Of a stretch of 64,000 nt of DNA, positions 40,162-47,946 are shown piece by piece. Numbering within the stretch: position 1 is the stretch's first letter; the number at the start of each line of letters is the position of its first letter. A program made the translations under genes and the position numbers. The DNA lies in assembly GCA_017449495.1 (NCBI GenBank), contig JAFTFO010000039.1, positions 1-64,000 of the forward strand, read 5' to 3'. This stretch comes from Prevotella sp. Its GTDB lineage: Bacteria > Bacteroidota > Bacteroidia > Bacteroidales > Bacteroidaceae. The notes under the pieces were generated by a model that was not told the origin of the DNA, did not search any database, and worked only from the letters and a program-made list of their open reading frames with translations.

Positions 40162-41652
40162 ATGAGCAACATTACAAACCTAAAACTTGGCATAGCAAAA
40201 ATAGGCGAATTGCTATTACATGGGGAGGTGTCAAGAGTTAATGATGGAAATCCTCTCATTAATGTAAAGTTGGCGATACCCAATTACCAACGTCCCTACA
40301 AGTGGACAGCAAAGAATGCCATTCAACTACTTGATGACATCATCGATGCGAGGAATAGCAACAAGGGGGTATATCGTGTGGGGACGCTTATTCTTCACCA
40401 TGATAAGGATAATAGCGTTTACAACATTGTGGATGGTCAGCAACGTGTCACCACCTTTGCACTTTTGTTGTTAGCTCTTCTGGAGACACGCCATATTGAA
40501 TTCCTCGAGCAGCAGGTTACAGACAATCCCTATACCAGAGAGAATGTGACCAATAACTACAGGGCTTTTGTGCGGAGAAGGGATGCTATGCTTAATGACA
40601 ACATCAACGATGACCGCAACGTGAAAGACCTGCGAGAATTCATTGAGAATCAATGCGAGTTCATTGTAGTAATAACAAGTGACATATCGGAAGCATTCCA
40701 GTTCTTCGACTCTCAGAATGCCCGTGGCAAGAAGCTCTATCCGCATGACCTTCTGAAGGCTTACCATCTGCGAGAAATGAGCGACATCAGTATTGAAGAG
40801 ACTGAAAAGGTCGTAAAACGATGGGAAGATACAAAACAAAACGAGTTGGCAGACCTGTTTGGAGAATATCTCTTCCGTGTGAGGGAATGGCTACGCGGAA
40901 ATTATGCCTGGGAACTGAATGAGCACAATATCGACAAGTTCAAAGGTATCAGCAAACGCGATAATTCACCATACGCTCAGTACTTCAAGGGTGCCTTTGC
41001 TTACGCTGATATGGTGAACAGGTCGGCAATGCCATTTGTCTCAGGGATGCACGATTTGAATCCGTTCCAATTAGATGCTCCCATAATAGCCGGAAAGCCT
41101 TTCTTTGACTACACCCATCGCTACTTTGAAATATTGAAGGACATACAGAACAATGATAAGTATGTAGGATACTTTGTTAATGGTAACGAGATTGTGATGA
41201 CATTGGAATTGCCCAAATACCGTAATGGAGTAGGCAATCGTATTACTCGAAAGTTATTTGACTTGGCGGCTTTACTCTACGTAGACAGATTCTGCCCTGA
41301 CAAGCCTACAAAGAATGACCTCGATCTCTTTGAACAATTTTTAGTATTAGACTTCATTTGGGCATATTCGCTGCGTGCACAATACTATAGTCTTGGATGG
41401 GCGTCTGCTCAGAAATACATTATGGGCAGCTCAAGTGTCATCAATTCCTTCAATCTTTACAAATGCATTTCAGAAGCCCCAGCCCCCACTGCATTACTGA
41501 GCGAACTGGCTGACAGGATTAAACCTCTTCCAAGTGGAAGATTAGCCACAAATGCGCGAGTTGATAATATTGACGAAAAAGAGAAAGATGGTAGTGGTAT
41601 CTATTCATACTATCTTCATTATTTCAACATACATAACTTTTACATCAGATAA
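40162..41652 (+). CDS. DUF262 protein (GmrS/ParB-like), first of a pair
   Basis: The 496-residue protein has the DUF262 hallmarks: IPNYQRPYKW (about residues 39-48) and the nucleotide-binding motif IVDGQQRVTT (DGQQR at 91-95). In GmrSD, SspE and related type IV systems this domain hydrolyses NTP and gates cleavage of modified DNA. The C-terminal half (LVLDFIWAYSLRAQYYSLGW...) shows no clear DUF1524 HNH motif, so this member may lack nuclease activity. The second DUF262 gene starts three bases after its stop. Together they may form a regulator/nuclease pair. Confidence 0.88.
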   Translation: MSNITNLKLGIAKIGELLLHGEVSRVNDGNPLINVKLAIPNYQRPYKWTAKNAIQLLDDIIDARNSNKGVYRVGTLILHHDKDNSVYNIVDGQQRVTTFALLLLALLETRHIEFLEQQVTDNPYTRENVTNNYRAFVRRRDAMLNDNINDDRNVKDLREFIENQCEFIVVITSDISEAFQFFDSQNARGKKLYPHDLLKAYHLREMSDISIEETEKVVKRWEDTKQNELADLFGEYLFRVREWLRGNYAWELNEHNIDKFKGISKRDNSPYAQYFKGAFAYADMVNRSAMPFVSGMHDLNPFQLDAPIIAGKPFFDYTHRYFEILKDIQNNDKYVGYFVNGNEIVMTLELPKYRNGVGNRITRKLFDLAALLYVDRFCPDKPTKNDLDLFEQFLVLDFIWAYSLRAQYYSLGWASAQKYIMGSSSVINSFNLYKCISEAPAPTALLSELADRIKPLPSGRLATNARVDNIDEKEKDGSGIYSYYLHYFNIHNFYIR

Positions 41653-41655
41653 GAC

Positions 41656-43689
41656 ATGGATAAGAATTTGCCACTCAAAGAGTTATCGATAAACGACGTT
41701 TTCAATGGAAACGACAACGTCAAATTCGAAATCCCCATCTATCAGCGCAACTATGCCTGGGAAAAGGATGAGATAACAGCATTGGTACGTGATGTCTGGG
41801 ATGCTTATGAAAAGGATAAGGATACATATTTCATCGGAACTCTGGTGACATATGACAAAGGCGATAACACGTTTGAGGTTATCGACGGACAACAACGCCT
41901 AACCACGCTCTTTCTTATACTGAAGGCGCTGAAGCAGGATGTAAGAAACAAACTAACTTATCGAGCTCGCAGACGTTCAAACGAAACGATAGAAAAGATT
42001 CCAATTTTCAAGCATGATAGTCGTGACAATGCTATCAGGAGCGGATATGAGAATGTGGTGCTGGCTATAGGTGAAATTGTAACTGAGGAAAAGATGCACC
42101 TGTTTACGAACTATCTTTTGAATAATGTCCATATCATTCATTACGGAGTTCCAAAGGATGTTGACTTGAACCACTATTTCGAGGTGATGAACTCTCGTGG
42201 CGAGCAATTGGAGAAGCATGAGATTATCAAGGCTAAACTCATGGACAAACTTGATGACGAAAACGATAAGATTAAATTTGCTGCCATCTGGGAGGCATGT
42301 AGCGAGATGAATACCTACATTCAGTCGAAAGAAGGAATGAAAGACTATTTTGAAGACAATATGAAAGCCTTCAAGTATTATGGGGATTCTTTTGATGACC
42401 TTCCAAATGCTGATAAATCTGAGTCAAGAACATCTACGCTAAAAGATCTGATTAATGCACCTGTTCCAACTGGCAAGGATTCTGATAATAATATTGACAG
42501 CAAAAACAGCAAGTTCCAGCCCATCATAGACTTCCCCAACTTTTTGCTTATTGTTCTCAAGATAACACGTATGGGAGATAGTGGTTTCATCCCCAATGAC
42601 TTTATACTTGATGACAAAGAACTAATCAACGAGTTTGATAAAGCTATAGAGATTGAATCTGATTCTGCTTTTGCAAAACGTTTCTGTTTTAATCTTCTAC
42701 TTGTCAGGTATCTGCTTGATAATTATGTAGTACACCATACGAATGAGGAAGACGCGTATGATCATAATCCTTGGCAACTGCGATACTGGAACAAGGAAGA
42801 GAAAGCCAGAACCAAGAATCTTTCCAACGACCAAACCCAACAAGACAAGATGGTTCAGTTGCTTTCAATGTTTGAGGTGTCATTTACCGCCCGACAACGC
42901 AAGAACTATCTATTCTATGTTCTCTTCCATCTGTTTAGGAATCGGGATTTGGAAAGCTATTGCAATTTTTTGGAAGACTTGGCAAAGAAATATTTCTATG
43001 ACATTTATATGGATTCTGAATATCTCAATGAAATTAACACACCTAAACCTGGAGCGTTTGACCTGACCATTATCAAAGAAGGATGTGTTGACTTGTATAT
43101 TTCTAATCCAGATATCTCGTTAGACAAATTTAATAGGATTTATGGTGATGGCAGCAAAAAGACAAAGGGAATACCCTTGTTCGTATTTAACTATATGGAC
43201 TACTGCTTATGGTATAAATACGCAACAACCTTAGCAGGAGAAGAATTGAAAAAGGATGATAGCAAACGTAGAGCCTTCTTTGATGAATTAGGATGTTCAG
43301 ACTTTGGGCTGGATGTATTCAAACAATTCTATTTCTCTCGAACACGTCGTTCATTGGAACATTACTACCCACAGGCTTTGGTCAAAAAGTATCTTGATGC
43401 CATAAATGAAGACCAAATCAACTGTTTTGGCAATTTCGCAATGATAGGCAGCGATGCCAACAGTTCAGGTTCAGACTGGACTCCTAAGGCTAAGCTCGAT
43501 CATTACCTCGATCCTTCGATGAAGATTAGACGGGTGGGTGTAGCTTCTCTGAAATTCAGAGTTATGATGCAAATATGTCAAGACAACTACGAATATAAGA
43601 TACGTCAAGTCGGTTTGGAATGGATGTTTAACGACATTAAAAAACACCAAGAGTTGATGCTGAAAATATTGATTGATCAATTGGTATAA
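41656..43689 (+). CDS. DUF262-DUF1524 protein (GmrSD-like nuclease), second of a pair
   Basis: The 677-residue protein carries IPIYQRNYAW and VIDGQQRLTT (DGQQR at 77-81), then a long helical middle, and near residue 565 SLEHYYPQ with NCFGNFAMIGSDANSSGSDW and KLDHY. This matches the DUF1524 His-Me-finger pattern (EHxxPQ then GNxxxx...N). The family includes GmrSD and SspE, which cut modified phage DNA. An intact DGQQR and H/N set imply an active NTP-dependent nuclease. It is coupled to the preceding DUF262 gene (3-bp gap), and the next gene starts 9 bp later. Confidence 0.88.
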   Translation: MDKNLPLKELSINDVFNGNDNVKFEIPIYQRNYAWEKDEITALVRDVWDAYEKDKDTYFIGTLVTYDKGDNTFEVIDGQQRLTTLFLILKALKQDVRNKLTYRARRRSNETIEKIPIFKHDSRDNAIRSGYENVVLAIGEIVTEEKMHLFTNYLLNNVHIIHYGVPKDVDLNHYFEVMNSRGEQLEKHEIIKAKLMDKLDDENDKIKFAAIWEACSEMNTYIQSKEGMKDYFEDNMKAFKYYGDSFDDLPNADKSESRTSTLKDLINAPVPTGKDSDNNIDSKNSKFQPIIDFPNFLLIVLKITRMGDSGFIPNDFILDDKELINEFDKAIEIESDSAFAKRFCFNLLLVRYLLDNYVVHHTNEEDAYDHNPWQLRYWNKEEKARTKNLSNDQTQQDKMVQLLSMFEVSFTARQRKNYLFYVLFHLFRNRDLESYCNFLEDLAKKYFYDIYMDSEYLNEINTPKPGAFDLTIIKEGCVDLYISNPDISLDKFNRIYGDGSKKTKGIPLFVFNYMDYCLWYKYATTLAGEELKKDDSKRRAFFDELGCSDFGLDVFKQFYFSRTRRSLEHYYPQALVKKYLDAINEDQINCFGNFAMIGSDANSSGSDWTPKAKLDHYLDPSMKIRRVGVASLKFRVMMQICQDNYEYKIRQVGLEWMFNDIKKHQELMLKILIDQLV

Positions 43690-43698
43690 TCGATTAAC

Positions 43699-44301
43699 AT
43701 GGATGAACAAGTAAGACAAAGAAAACTACGGCAATTACTCCGTCTAACTCTCCCTGATGGGAAAGTGCTGTGCTATAAGAGTGCAACAATGACGTTTGTG
43801 GAGGCTCTGCGATTGATTGGTACAGACAGGCTGCAAGAAGTTAAATTGGAGAACTGCCATCTGCCACTCATTTCCCAAGAGGTATATCCACGATATAAAG
43901 AATGGATGAAGTCTATAGGTGAAGGATGGTATGTAAACACGCAAAGTGACAGCAACCAGAAGTATATGCAATTGGTTTCCATTAAACAGCAATTGGGCTT
44001 AGATTGGAAGGTTGAGGTAGGTGCAGACTTTACGCCAAGCGATGACAAAGTTCCACAGCGAAAAAAGCGTGAAGCACAGCGTTTGATGGTGAAGTTTCCT
44101 GATGGAACCTGTATTTGTGAAGCAAACCCCGTAGACACATTCGTTCACACAATAAAAAAAGTAGGTGTTGAATTGTTGATGAGAAAGGAAACGCAGTATA
44201 GCGGGAAACCACTTATAACATCTACCAAGCAGTATAATGGTCAGATTGAAATTGGAGAAAAGCAATGGCTGATGATTCCCCCCAAACTAAGGACAAGCTA
44301 A
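43699..44301 (+). CDS. Duplicated-domain island protein, apparently frameshifted near the 3' end
   Basis: The 200-residue frame contains two copies of one module: LTLPDGKVLCYKSATMTFVEALRLIG...ISQEVYPRYKEWMKSIGEGWYVNTQSD (about 14-85) and VKFPDGTCICEANPVDTFVHTIKKVG...GQIEIGEKQWL (about 128-190). The first copy continues into NQKYMQLVSIKQQLGLDWKVEV. The second is cut at TAA 44301, but the -1 frame from 44271 reads DDSPQTKDKLKTLKII then RLNLEVI, the matching continuation, ending at TGA 44393 three bases before the next ATG. I infer a one-base deletion near 44269-44280 (next to a run of six C) or a sequencing error. Function unknown. Confidence 0.7.
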   Translation: MDEQVRQRKLRQLLRLTLPDGKVLCYKSATMTFVEALRLIGTDRLQEVKLENCHLPLISQEVYPRYKEWMKSIGEGWYVNTQSDSNQKYMQLVSIKQQLGLDWKVEVGADFTPSDDKVPQRKKREAQRLMVKFPDGTCICEANPVDTFVHTIKKVGVELLMRKETQYSGKPLITSTKQYNGQIEIGEKQWLMIPPKLRTS

Positions 44302-44395
44302 AGACTCTGAAGATTATCAGTGCAACAATGCGTCTCAACTTGGAGGTGATTCAACGAGTAAATCAAAGCCAAGAAGGTGAATTGGTATTTTGATA

Positions 44396-45046
44396 ATGAT
44401 TTTTCATATAATGGATGGGCAAAGAATCGGGAATATGGCAGAAAGAAAACTGAATGGTATTTGGAATGCGGAGAGGCTCTTGCAGAATCTTCTGCGTTTT
44501 GCGGATGACTGCGGGAATATCAGAAGTCAAAATCTGTCTGATAATTCCCCATACGGCATCAAGATGCGCAGATTTGCTGCAGTGATGAAAGCATACGGGA
44601 AAGAAGATTGCTTGTATCATGGAATTGGGTATGTTATTAGCAAAACCTGTTCTGGAGATAAGATAAACGAATTGTGCCAGTTGCTGAGTCAGAATCTTCG
44701 CGACAAATATTCCACAGCCTTCGTTAAACCAGAGGATTTCAAAGGCGTACAAGAAAGAAAGGATTTGTTTGAAGCATTGTTCCGTTACAGGAAAAGTCTG
44801 TATAGAGTGGAAAACATCTGGTCGGGCATGATGGAATGTACTCAAACCGTTGCTCTTGCCTATATGGTGACAACGAATCTGAATCAAACGCAATTAAAGG
44901 CCATTAGCGATATTATCGACAGGATGTTGGTGCTTCTCATAGGTGATGATTACGACAGGTCTTTTTCGGAAGAAAAACTTCTACCATTAGGTTATCCGGA
45001 TGTGACAGACGAAGAGCTGGAGGATATGATTCTTGATAATTGGTGA
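44396..45046 (+). CDS. Unrecognised helical island protein
   Basis: A 216-residue soluble protein with predicted long helices (LQNLLRFADDCGNIRSQ, INELCQLLSQNLRDKYS, LKAISDIIDRMLVLLIGDD) and an acidic end DVTDEELEDMILDNW. No family recognised. The start may be ATG 44396 or 44411. It directly follows the frameshift-corrected end of the preceding gene, suggesting that the two belong to one operon. RhuM follows after 62 bp. Confidence 0.65.
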   Translation: MIFHIMDGQRIGNMAERKLNGIWNAERLLQNLLRFADDCGNIRSQNLSDNSPYGIKMRRFAAVMKAYGKEDCLYHGIGYVISKTCSGDKINELCQLLSQNLRDKYSTAFVKPEDFKGVQERKDLFEALFRYRKSLYRVENIWSGMMECTQTVALAYMVTTNLNQTQLKAISDIIDRMLVLLIGDDYDRSFSEEKLLPLGYPDVTDEELEDMILDNW

Positions 45047-45108
45047 TGGAATAGGGAACTTCTATTATAATCAGGCAATAGAATTAGCAACAAAAACGTT
45101 ATATAGGT

Positions 45109-46128
45109 ATGGTAAAGCGTAAAGAAATAAGAAATAGTACGGCTGAGTTCCTGATTTTTCAGGCTGAAGCAAAAGAACAAGGTGTCGAGGTGTACTACAA
45201 GGACGAAAACATCTGGGCTACGCAGAAGGCGATGGCCACATTGTTTGATGTTAATGTTCCTGCAATCAGCAAGCATCTGAAGAATATCTTTGAATCAGGA
45301 GAGTTGAATATAGATTCAGTTGTTTCCAAAATGGAAATAACTGCCTCTGATAGTAAACATTATCAGGCGCAGTTCTATTCTCTTGATGCCATCATTGCCG
45401 TTGGTTATCGTGTGAACAGCGTCCGTGCCACGCAATTTAGGCAATGGGCTACAAGCATTCTGAAAGTATATGCAATCCGCGGCTATGTTCTCGACAGGAA
45501 ACGTATGGAGAACGGGACTTTCCTGAGTGAAGATTATTTTGAGCATCTGCTGGCCGAGATACGAGAGATACGTCTTTCGGAAAGGCGATTCTATCAGAAA
45601 CTGACAGACATCTATGCAACCAGTATGGACTACAACAAGGATGCGCCCACGACCCGTCTGTTCTTCAAACGAATCCAGAACAAGATGCATTATGCTGTTC
45701 ATGGGCGTACGGCAGCAGAATTAATCGTTGAACGAGCTGATGCAGAAAAGGAGCACATGGGGCTGACCACCTGGGAGAATGCTCCTGACGGGAAGATTGT
45801 AAAAACCGATGTCTCTATAGCTAAGAACTATCTAAAGCAAATGGAACTTGAGGATATGGGGCGCATCGTGACGGCAATTTTAGAGTTTGCAGAGAGCCGG
45901 GCCAAACGACATATCCCTATGACGATGGAGGACTGGGCTAAGCGAATTGATGCCTATCTGAGTAGCGACGAGCGGCCTCTTCTTGACAATGCAGGTAGTG
46001 TGAGCCACGAAGAGGCAGTGCTCCACGCAGAAACTGAATATGAGAAATACCGTATCGTACAAGACCGTCTTTTCCAAAGTGACTTCGATCGCTATCTTGG
46101 AAAACTGCCTTTTGATGATGAACAATAA
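45109..46128 (+). CDS. rhuM: RhuM-family protein
   Basis: The 339-residue protein matches the RhuM family throughout: an N-terminal helix-turn-helix (ENIWATQKAMATLFDVNVPAISKHLKNIF), the ORF-N/antirepressor-like FYSLDAIIAVGYRVNSVRATQFRQWATSILK, a central KDAPTTRLFFKRIQNKMHYAVHG and TAAELIVERADAEKEHMGLTTW, and a C-terminal domain with HIPMTMEDW. RhuM genes are accessory genes first noted in Salmonella SPI-3 and are frequent in restriction-modification loci; their activity is not established. It is the last gene of the island cargo. Confidence 0.9.
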   Translation: MVKRKEIRNSTAEFLIFQAEAKEQGVEVYYKDENIWATQKAMATLFDVNVPAISKHLKNIFESGELNIDSVVSKMEITASDSKHYQAQFYSLDAIIAVGYRVNSVRATQFRQWATSILKVYAIRGYVLDRKRMENGTFLSEDYFEHLLAEIREIRLSERRFYQKLTDIYATSMDYNKDAPTTRLFFKRIQNKMHYAVHGRTAAELIVERADAEKEHMGLTTWENAPDGKIVKTDVSIAKNYLKQMELEDMGRIVTAILEFAESRAKRHIPMTMEDWAKRIDAYLSSDERPLLDNAGSVSHEEAVLHAETEYEKYRIVQDRLFQSDFDRYLGKLPFDDEQ

Positions 46129-46141
46129 AAATGGCAATACA

Positions 46142-46173
46142 TTTGGATTTCTCCAAATAATTGTGTACCTTTG
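46142..46173 (+). promoter_or_regulatory. Near-consensus promoter after rhuM
   Basis: TTTG (46142-46145), 20 bp, TACCTTTG (46166-46173). The predicted start site falls at the foot of the hairpin at 46176-46219. No coding frame follows on this strand inside the island. Confidence 0.65.
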
Positions 46174-46175
46174 TC

Positions 46176-46219
46176 CCCGACAACGAGCCATTGAAACAGG
46201 CTGGTGGCTCAGCGTCGGG
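46176..46219 (+). ncRNA. Candidate small hairpin RNA at the island right end
   Basis: CCCGAC (46176-46181) pairs with GTCGGG (46214-46219), and GAGCC (46185-46189) pairs with GGCTC (46206-46210). The two stems are separated by a symmetric 3x3 internal loop (aac/agc) and closed by a 16-base loop. A promoter ends three bases upstream. The stretch 46129-46495 holds no gene, only this, the subterminal repeat and the right junction. Expression is inferred. Confidence 0.45.
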
Positions 46220-46337
46220 AGTTCTTTGATACGCAAATCATAGCAGAATGAGGAAATTAGGAAGGTCTCTTATCCGTAACCCCGATTTTTCCCAATCCTC
46301 GGAACTGCCTTTATATAAAGAAAGATTGCTTTTTCTT

Positions 46338-46359
46338 CCAAAGTTACGAAATAATTCTG
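46338..46359. other. Candidate right attachment site of the island
   Basis: CAAAGTTACGAAATAAT (46339-46355) repeats the left junction exactly, and one mismatch separates the copies over 21 bp. Its minus-strand core reads GTAACTTTGG, one base off the IntDOT-type GTAnnTTTGC. Confidence 0.6.
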
Positions 46360-46495
46360 TATTATCTTGATGGATTCGGAAATTTTTCTCATTTTTGTCT
46401 CATCTGAGAGAGATACGATATAATCTGTCCGCATGCTTGTCTTGGTGAGGCAATAAAACGCCTTCGATTGCGTTATTAAGGAAAAACAGTTTGTT

Positions 46496-47131
46496 ATGAC
46501 ACGCATTACACTACTTTTTGCCTTTCTGGTTACCGTCCTCGGTGCCAAGGCACAACAAGAAATAGGTACGTGGAGCGTCACTCCTCGTATAGGTATCAAC
46601 TCGTCAGTTCTCACGATGGACGATGTACAATATATGTCTGCTGACGGGAATGTGGAAAAAATAAAGGCGAAACACAAGCTGGGTCTGACGGCTGGTGTGG
46701 AGACGCAATACCAGGTATGGCCGCATATCGGCCTCTCTGGAGGGCTGATGTATTCCAATGAGGGCTTTCAGTTCGACGAGATGGGCGATGTGGACGAGTG
46801 GAAAGCCTCGCTACACTTCCTGAATGTTCCCCTGTTGGTGAACTATTACATTGAGCCAAACGTGCTGCCGGGCCTGTCGCTCAAGACGGGTGTGCAACTG
46901 GGCTATCTGTTGCAGAGTAAGGAGAAGTTGGCGGGACAGACCGCAACCAATACCGACGCCTACCATCGTGTGGGCATCTCCATACCAGCCGGTGTCTCTT
47001 ACGAGTATCACAATGTGGTGGTCGACTTGCGATACAACATCGGATTGTCAAATCTCTGCGACCGTGTGCTCGACGAAACTTGGCGAAGCAACTCCCTGTG
47101 GCTCACTCTCGGCTATCAGTTTGGGAAGTAA
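46496..47131 (+). CDS. PorT-family outer-membrane beta-barrel protein
   Basis: The 211-residue product has a signal peptide (MTRITLLFAFLVTVLGAKAQ) and alternating barrel strands: SVTPRIGINSSVLT, KLGLTAGVETQYQVWPHIGLSGGLMYSNEGF, LHFLNVPLLVNYYI, LSLKTGVQLGYLL, GISIPAGVSYEYHNVVVDLRYNIGLSNL and a terminal aromatic strand LWLTLGYQF. This fits the eight-stranded OMP_b-brl_2/PorT group, small outer-membrane proteins of mostly unknown role. murQ starts 14 bp downstream, so they may share a transcript. Confidence 0.85.
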   Translation: MTRITLLFAFLVTVLGAKAQQEIGTWSVTPRIGINSSVLTMDDVQYMSADGNVEKIKAKHKLGLTAGVETQYQVWPHIGLSGGLMYSNEGFQFDEMGDVDEWKASLHFLNVPLLVNYYIEPNVLPGLSLKTGVQLGYLLQSKEKLAGQTATNTDAYHRVGISIPAGVSYEYHNVVVDLRYNIGLSNLCDRVLDETWRSNSLWLTLGYQFGK

Positions 47132-47145
47132 TATTAGGCAGACTC

Positions 47146-47946
47146 ATGGATATCAAGGATAAGATCACAGAGCAACCTTCGCACTACGACCATCTGGAAC
47201 AGATGTCGGTAGCCGAACTGCTGCAGCACATCAACGACGAGGATCTGCGGGTGGCTGAGGCCGTCCAAAGGGCCATCCCTCAGATAAAGGCGCTGGTGGA
47301 GGCCATCGAGCCGAGGATGAAGCGCGGCGGGCGACTGTTCTATGTCGGCGCAGGCACCAGCGGACGGCTCGGTGTGCTCGACGCCAGCGAACTGCCGCCA
47401 ACCTTTGGCGTGCCCGACAACTGGGTGATAGGCGTCATTGCCGGAGGCGACAAGGCATTGCGCCATGCGGTGGAGAAGGCCGAGGACATTGCTGAAGAGG
47501 GATGGAAAGACCTGTTGGCCTATCAACCAACGACAGACGATACTGTATTAGGTATTGCTGCTTCAGGGACAACCCCCTACGTAGTGGGAGCTGTCCGTCA
47601 GGCTCGGGAGAACGGCCTGTTGACTGGTTGCATCACCAGCAACCCCCACACCCCCTTGGCTGAGGCTGCTGCCTATCCGATAGAGACGATCGTCGGCCCG
47701 GAGTTTGTGACGGGTTCCAGCCGCATGAAGAGCGGCACAGCCCAGAAGATGGTGCTCAATATGATCTCTACTTCACTCATGATCCGTTTGGGTCGTGTCG
47801 AGGGAAACCGCATGGTAAACATGCAGTTGACCAATGACAAGTTGATAGATCGTGGTACGCGGATGCTTCAGGAGTCGTTGGGGCTGGACTATGACGAAGC
47901 CCGCCAGCGTCTGTTGGAGGCAGGCAGCGTGAACGATTGTCTGTGA
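47146..47946 (+). CDS. murQ: N-acetylmuramic acid 6-phosphate etherase
   Basis: MurQ cleaves the lactyl ether of MurNAc-6-P to GlcNAc-6-P in peptidoglycan recycling. The 266-residue SIS-domain protein has LFYVGAGTSGRLGVLDASELPPTFG, GIAASGTTPYVVGAV, and the signature EFVTGSSRMKSGTAQKMVLNMISTSLMIRLG. It is slightly shorter than the roughly 300-residue E. coli enzyme, ending after the LLEAGSVNDCL helix. ATG 47146 fits family alignments; the longer frame overlaps the PorT gene. Its TGA abuts the stop of the convergent cyclophilin gene. Confidence 0.94.
   Translation: MDIKDKITEQPSHYDHLEQMSVAELLQHINDEDLRVAEAVQRAIPQIKALVEAIEPRMKRGGRLFYVGAGTSGRLGVLDASELPPTFGVPDNWVIGVIAGGDKALRHAVEKAEDIAEEGWKDLLAYQPTTDDTVLGIAASGTTPYVVGAVRQARENGLLTGCITSNPHTPLAEAAAYPIETIVGPEFVTGSSRMKSGTAQKMVLNMISTSLMIRLGRVEGNRMVNMQLTNDKLIDRGTRMLQESLGLDYDEARQRLLEAGSVNDCL

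Larger units (their letters stand above)
34491..46338 (+). mobile_element. Integrated island with IntDOT-like integrase and defence-like cargo
   Basis: About 11.8 kb lies between near-identical direct repeats. It begins with an integrase reading inward and carries only rightward genes, AT-richer than the flanks by eye. Cargo comprises a RhuM-like short gene, WYL regulator, unknowns, paired DUF262 proteins and RhuM. There are no relaxase, conjugation or phage structural genes, so movement would need helper functions or is confined to integration/excision. A second direct repeat (TCTTATTCGTAACCC, 34619-34633; TCTTATCCGTAACCC, 46268-46282) lies just inside both ends. Boundaries are inferred. Confidence 0.65.
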
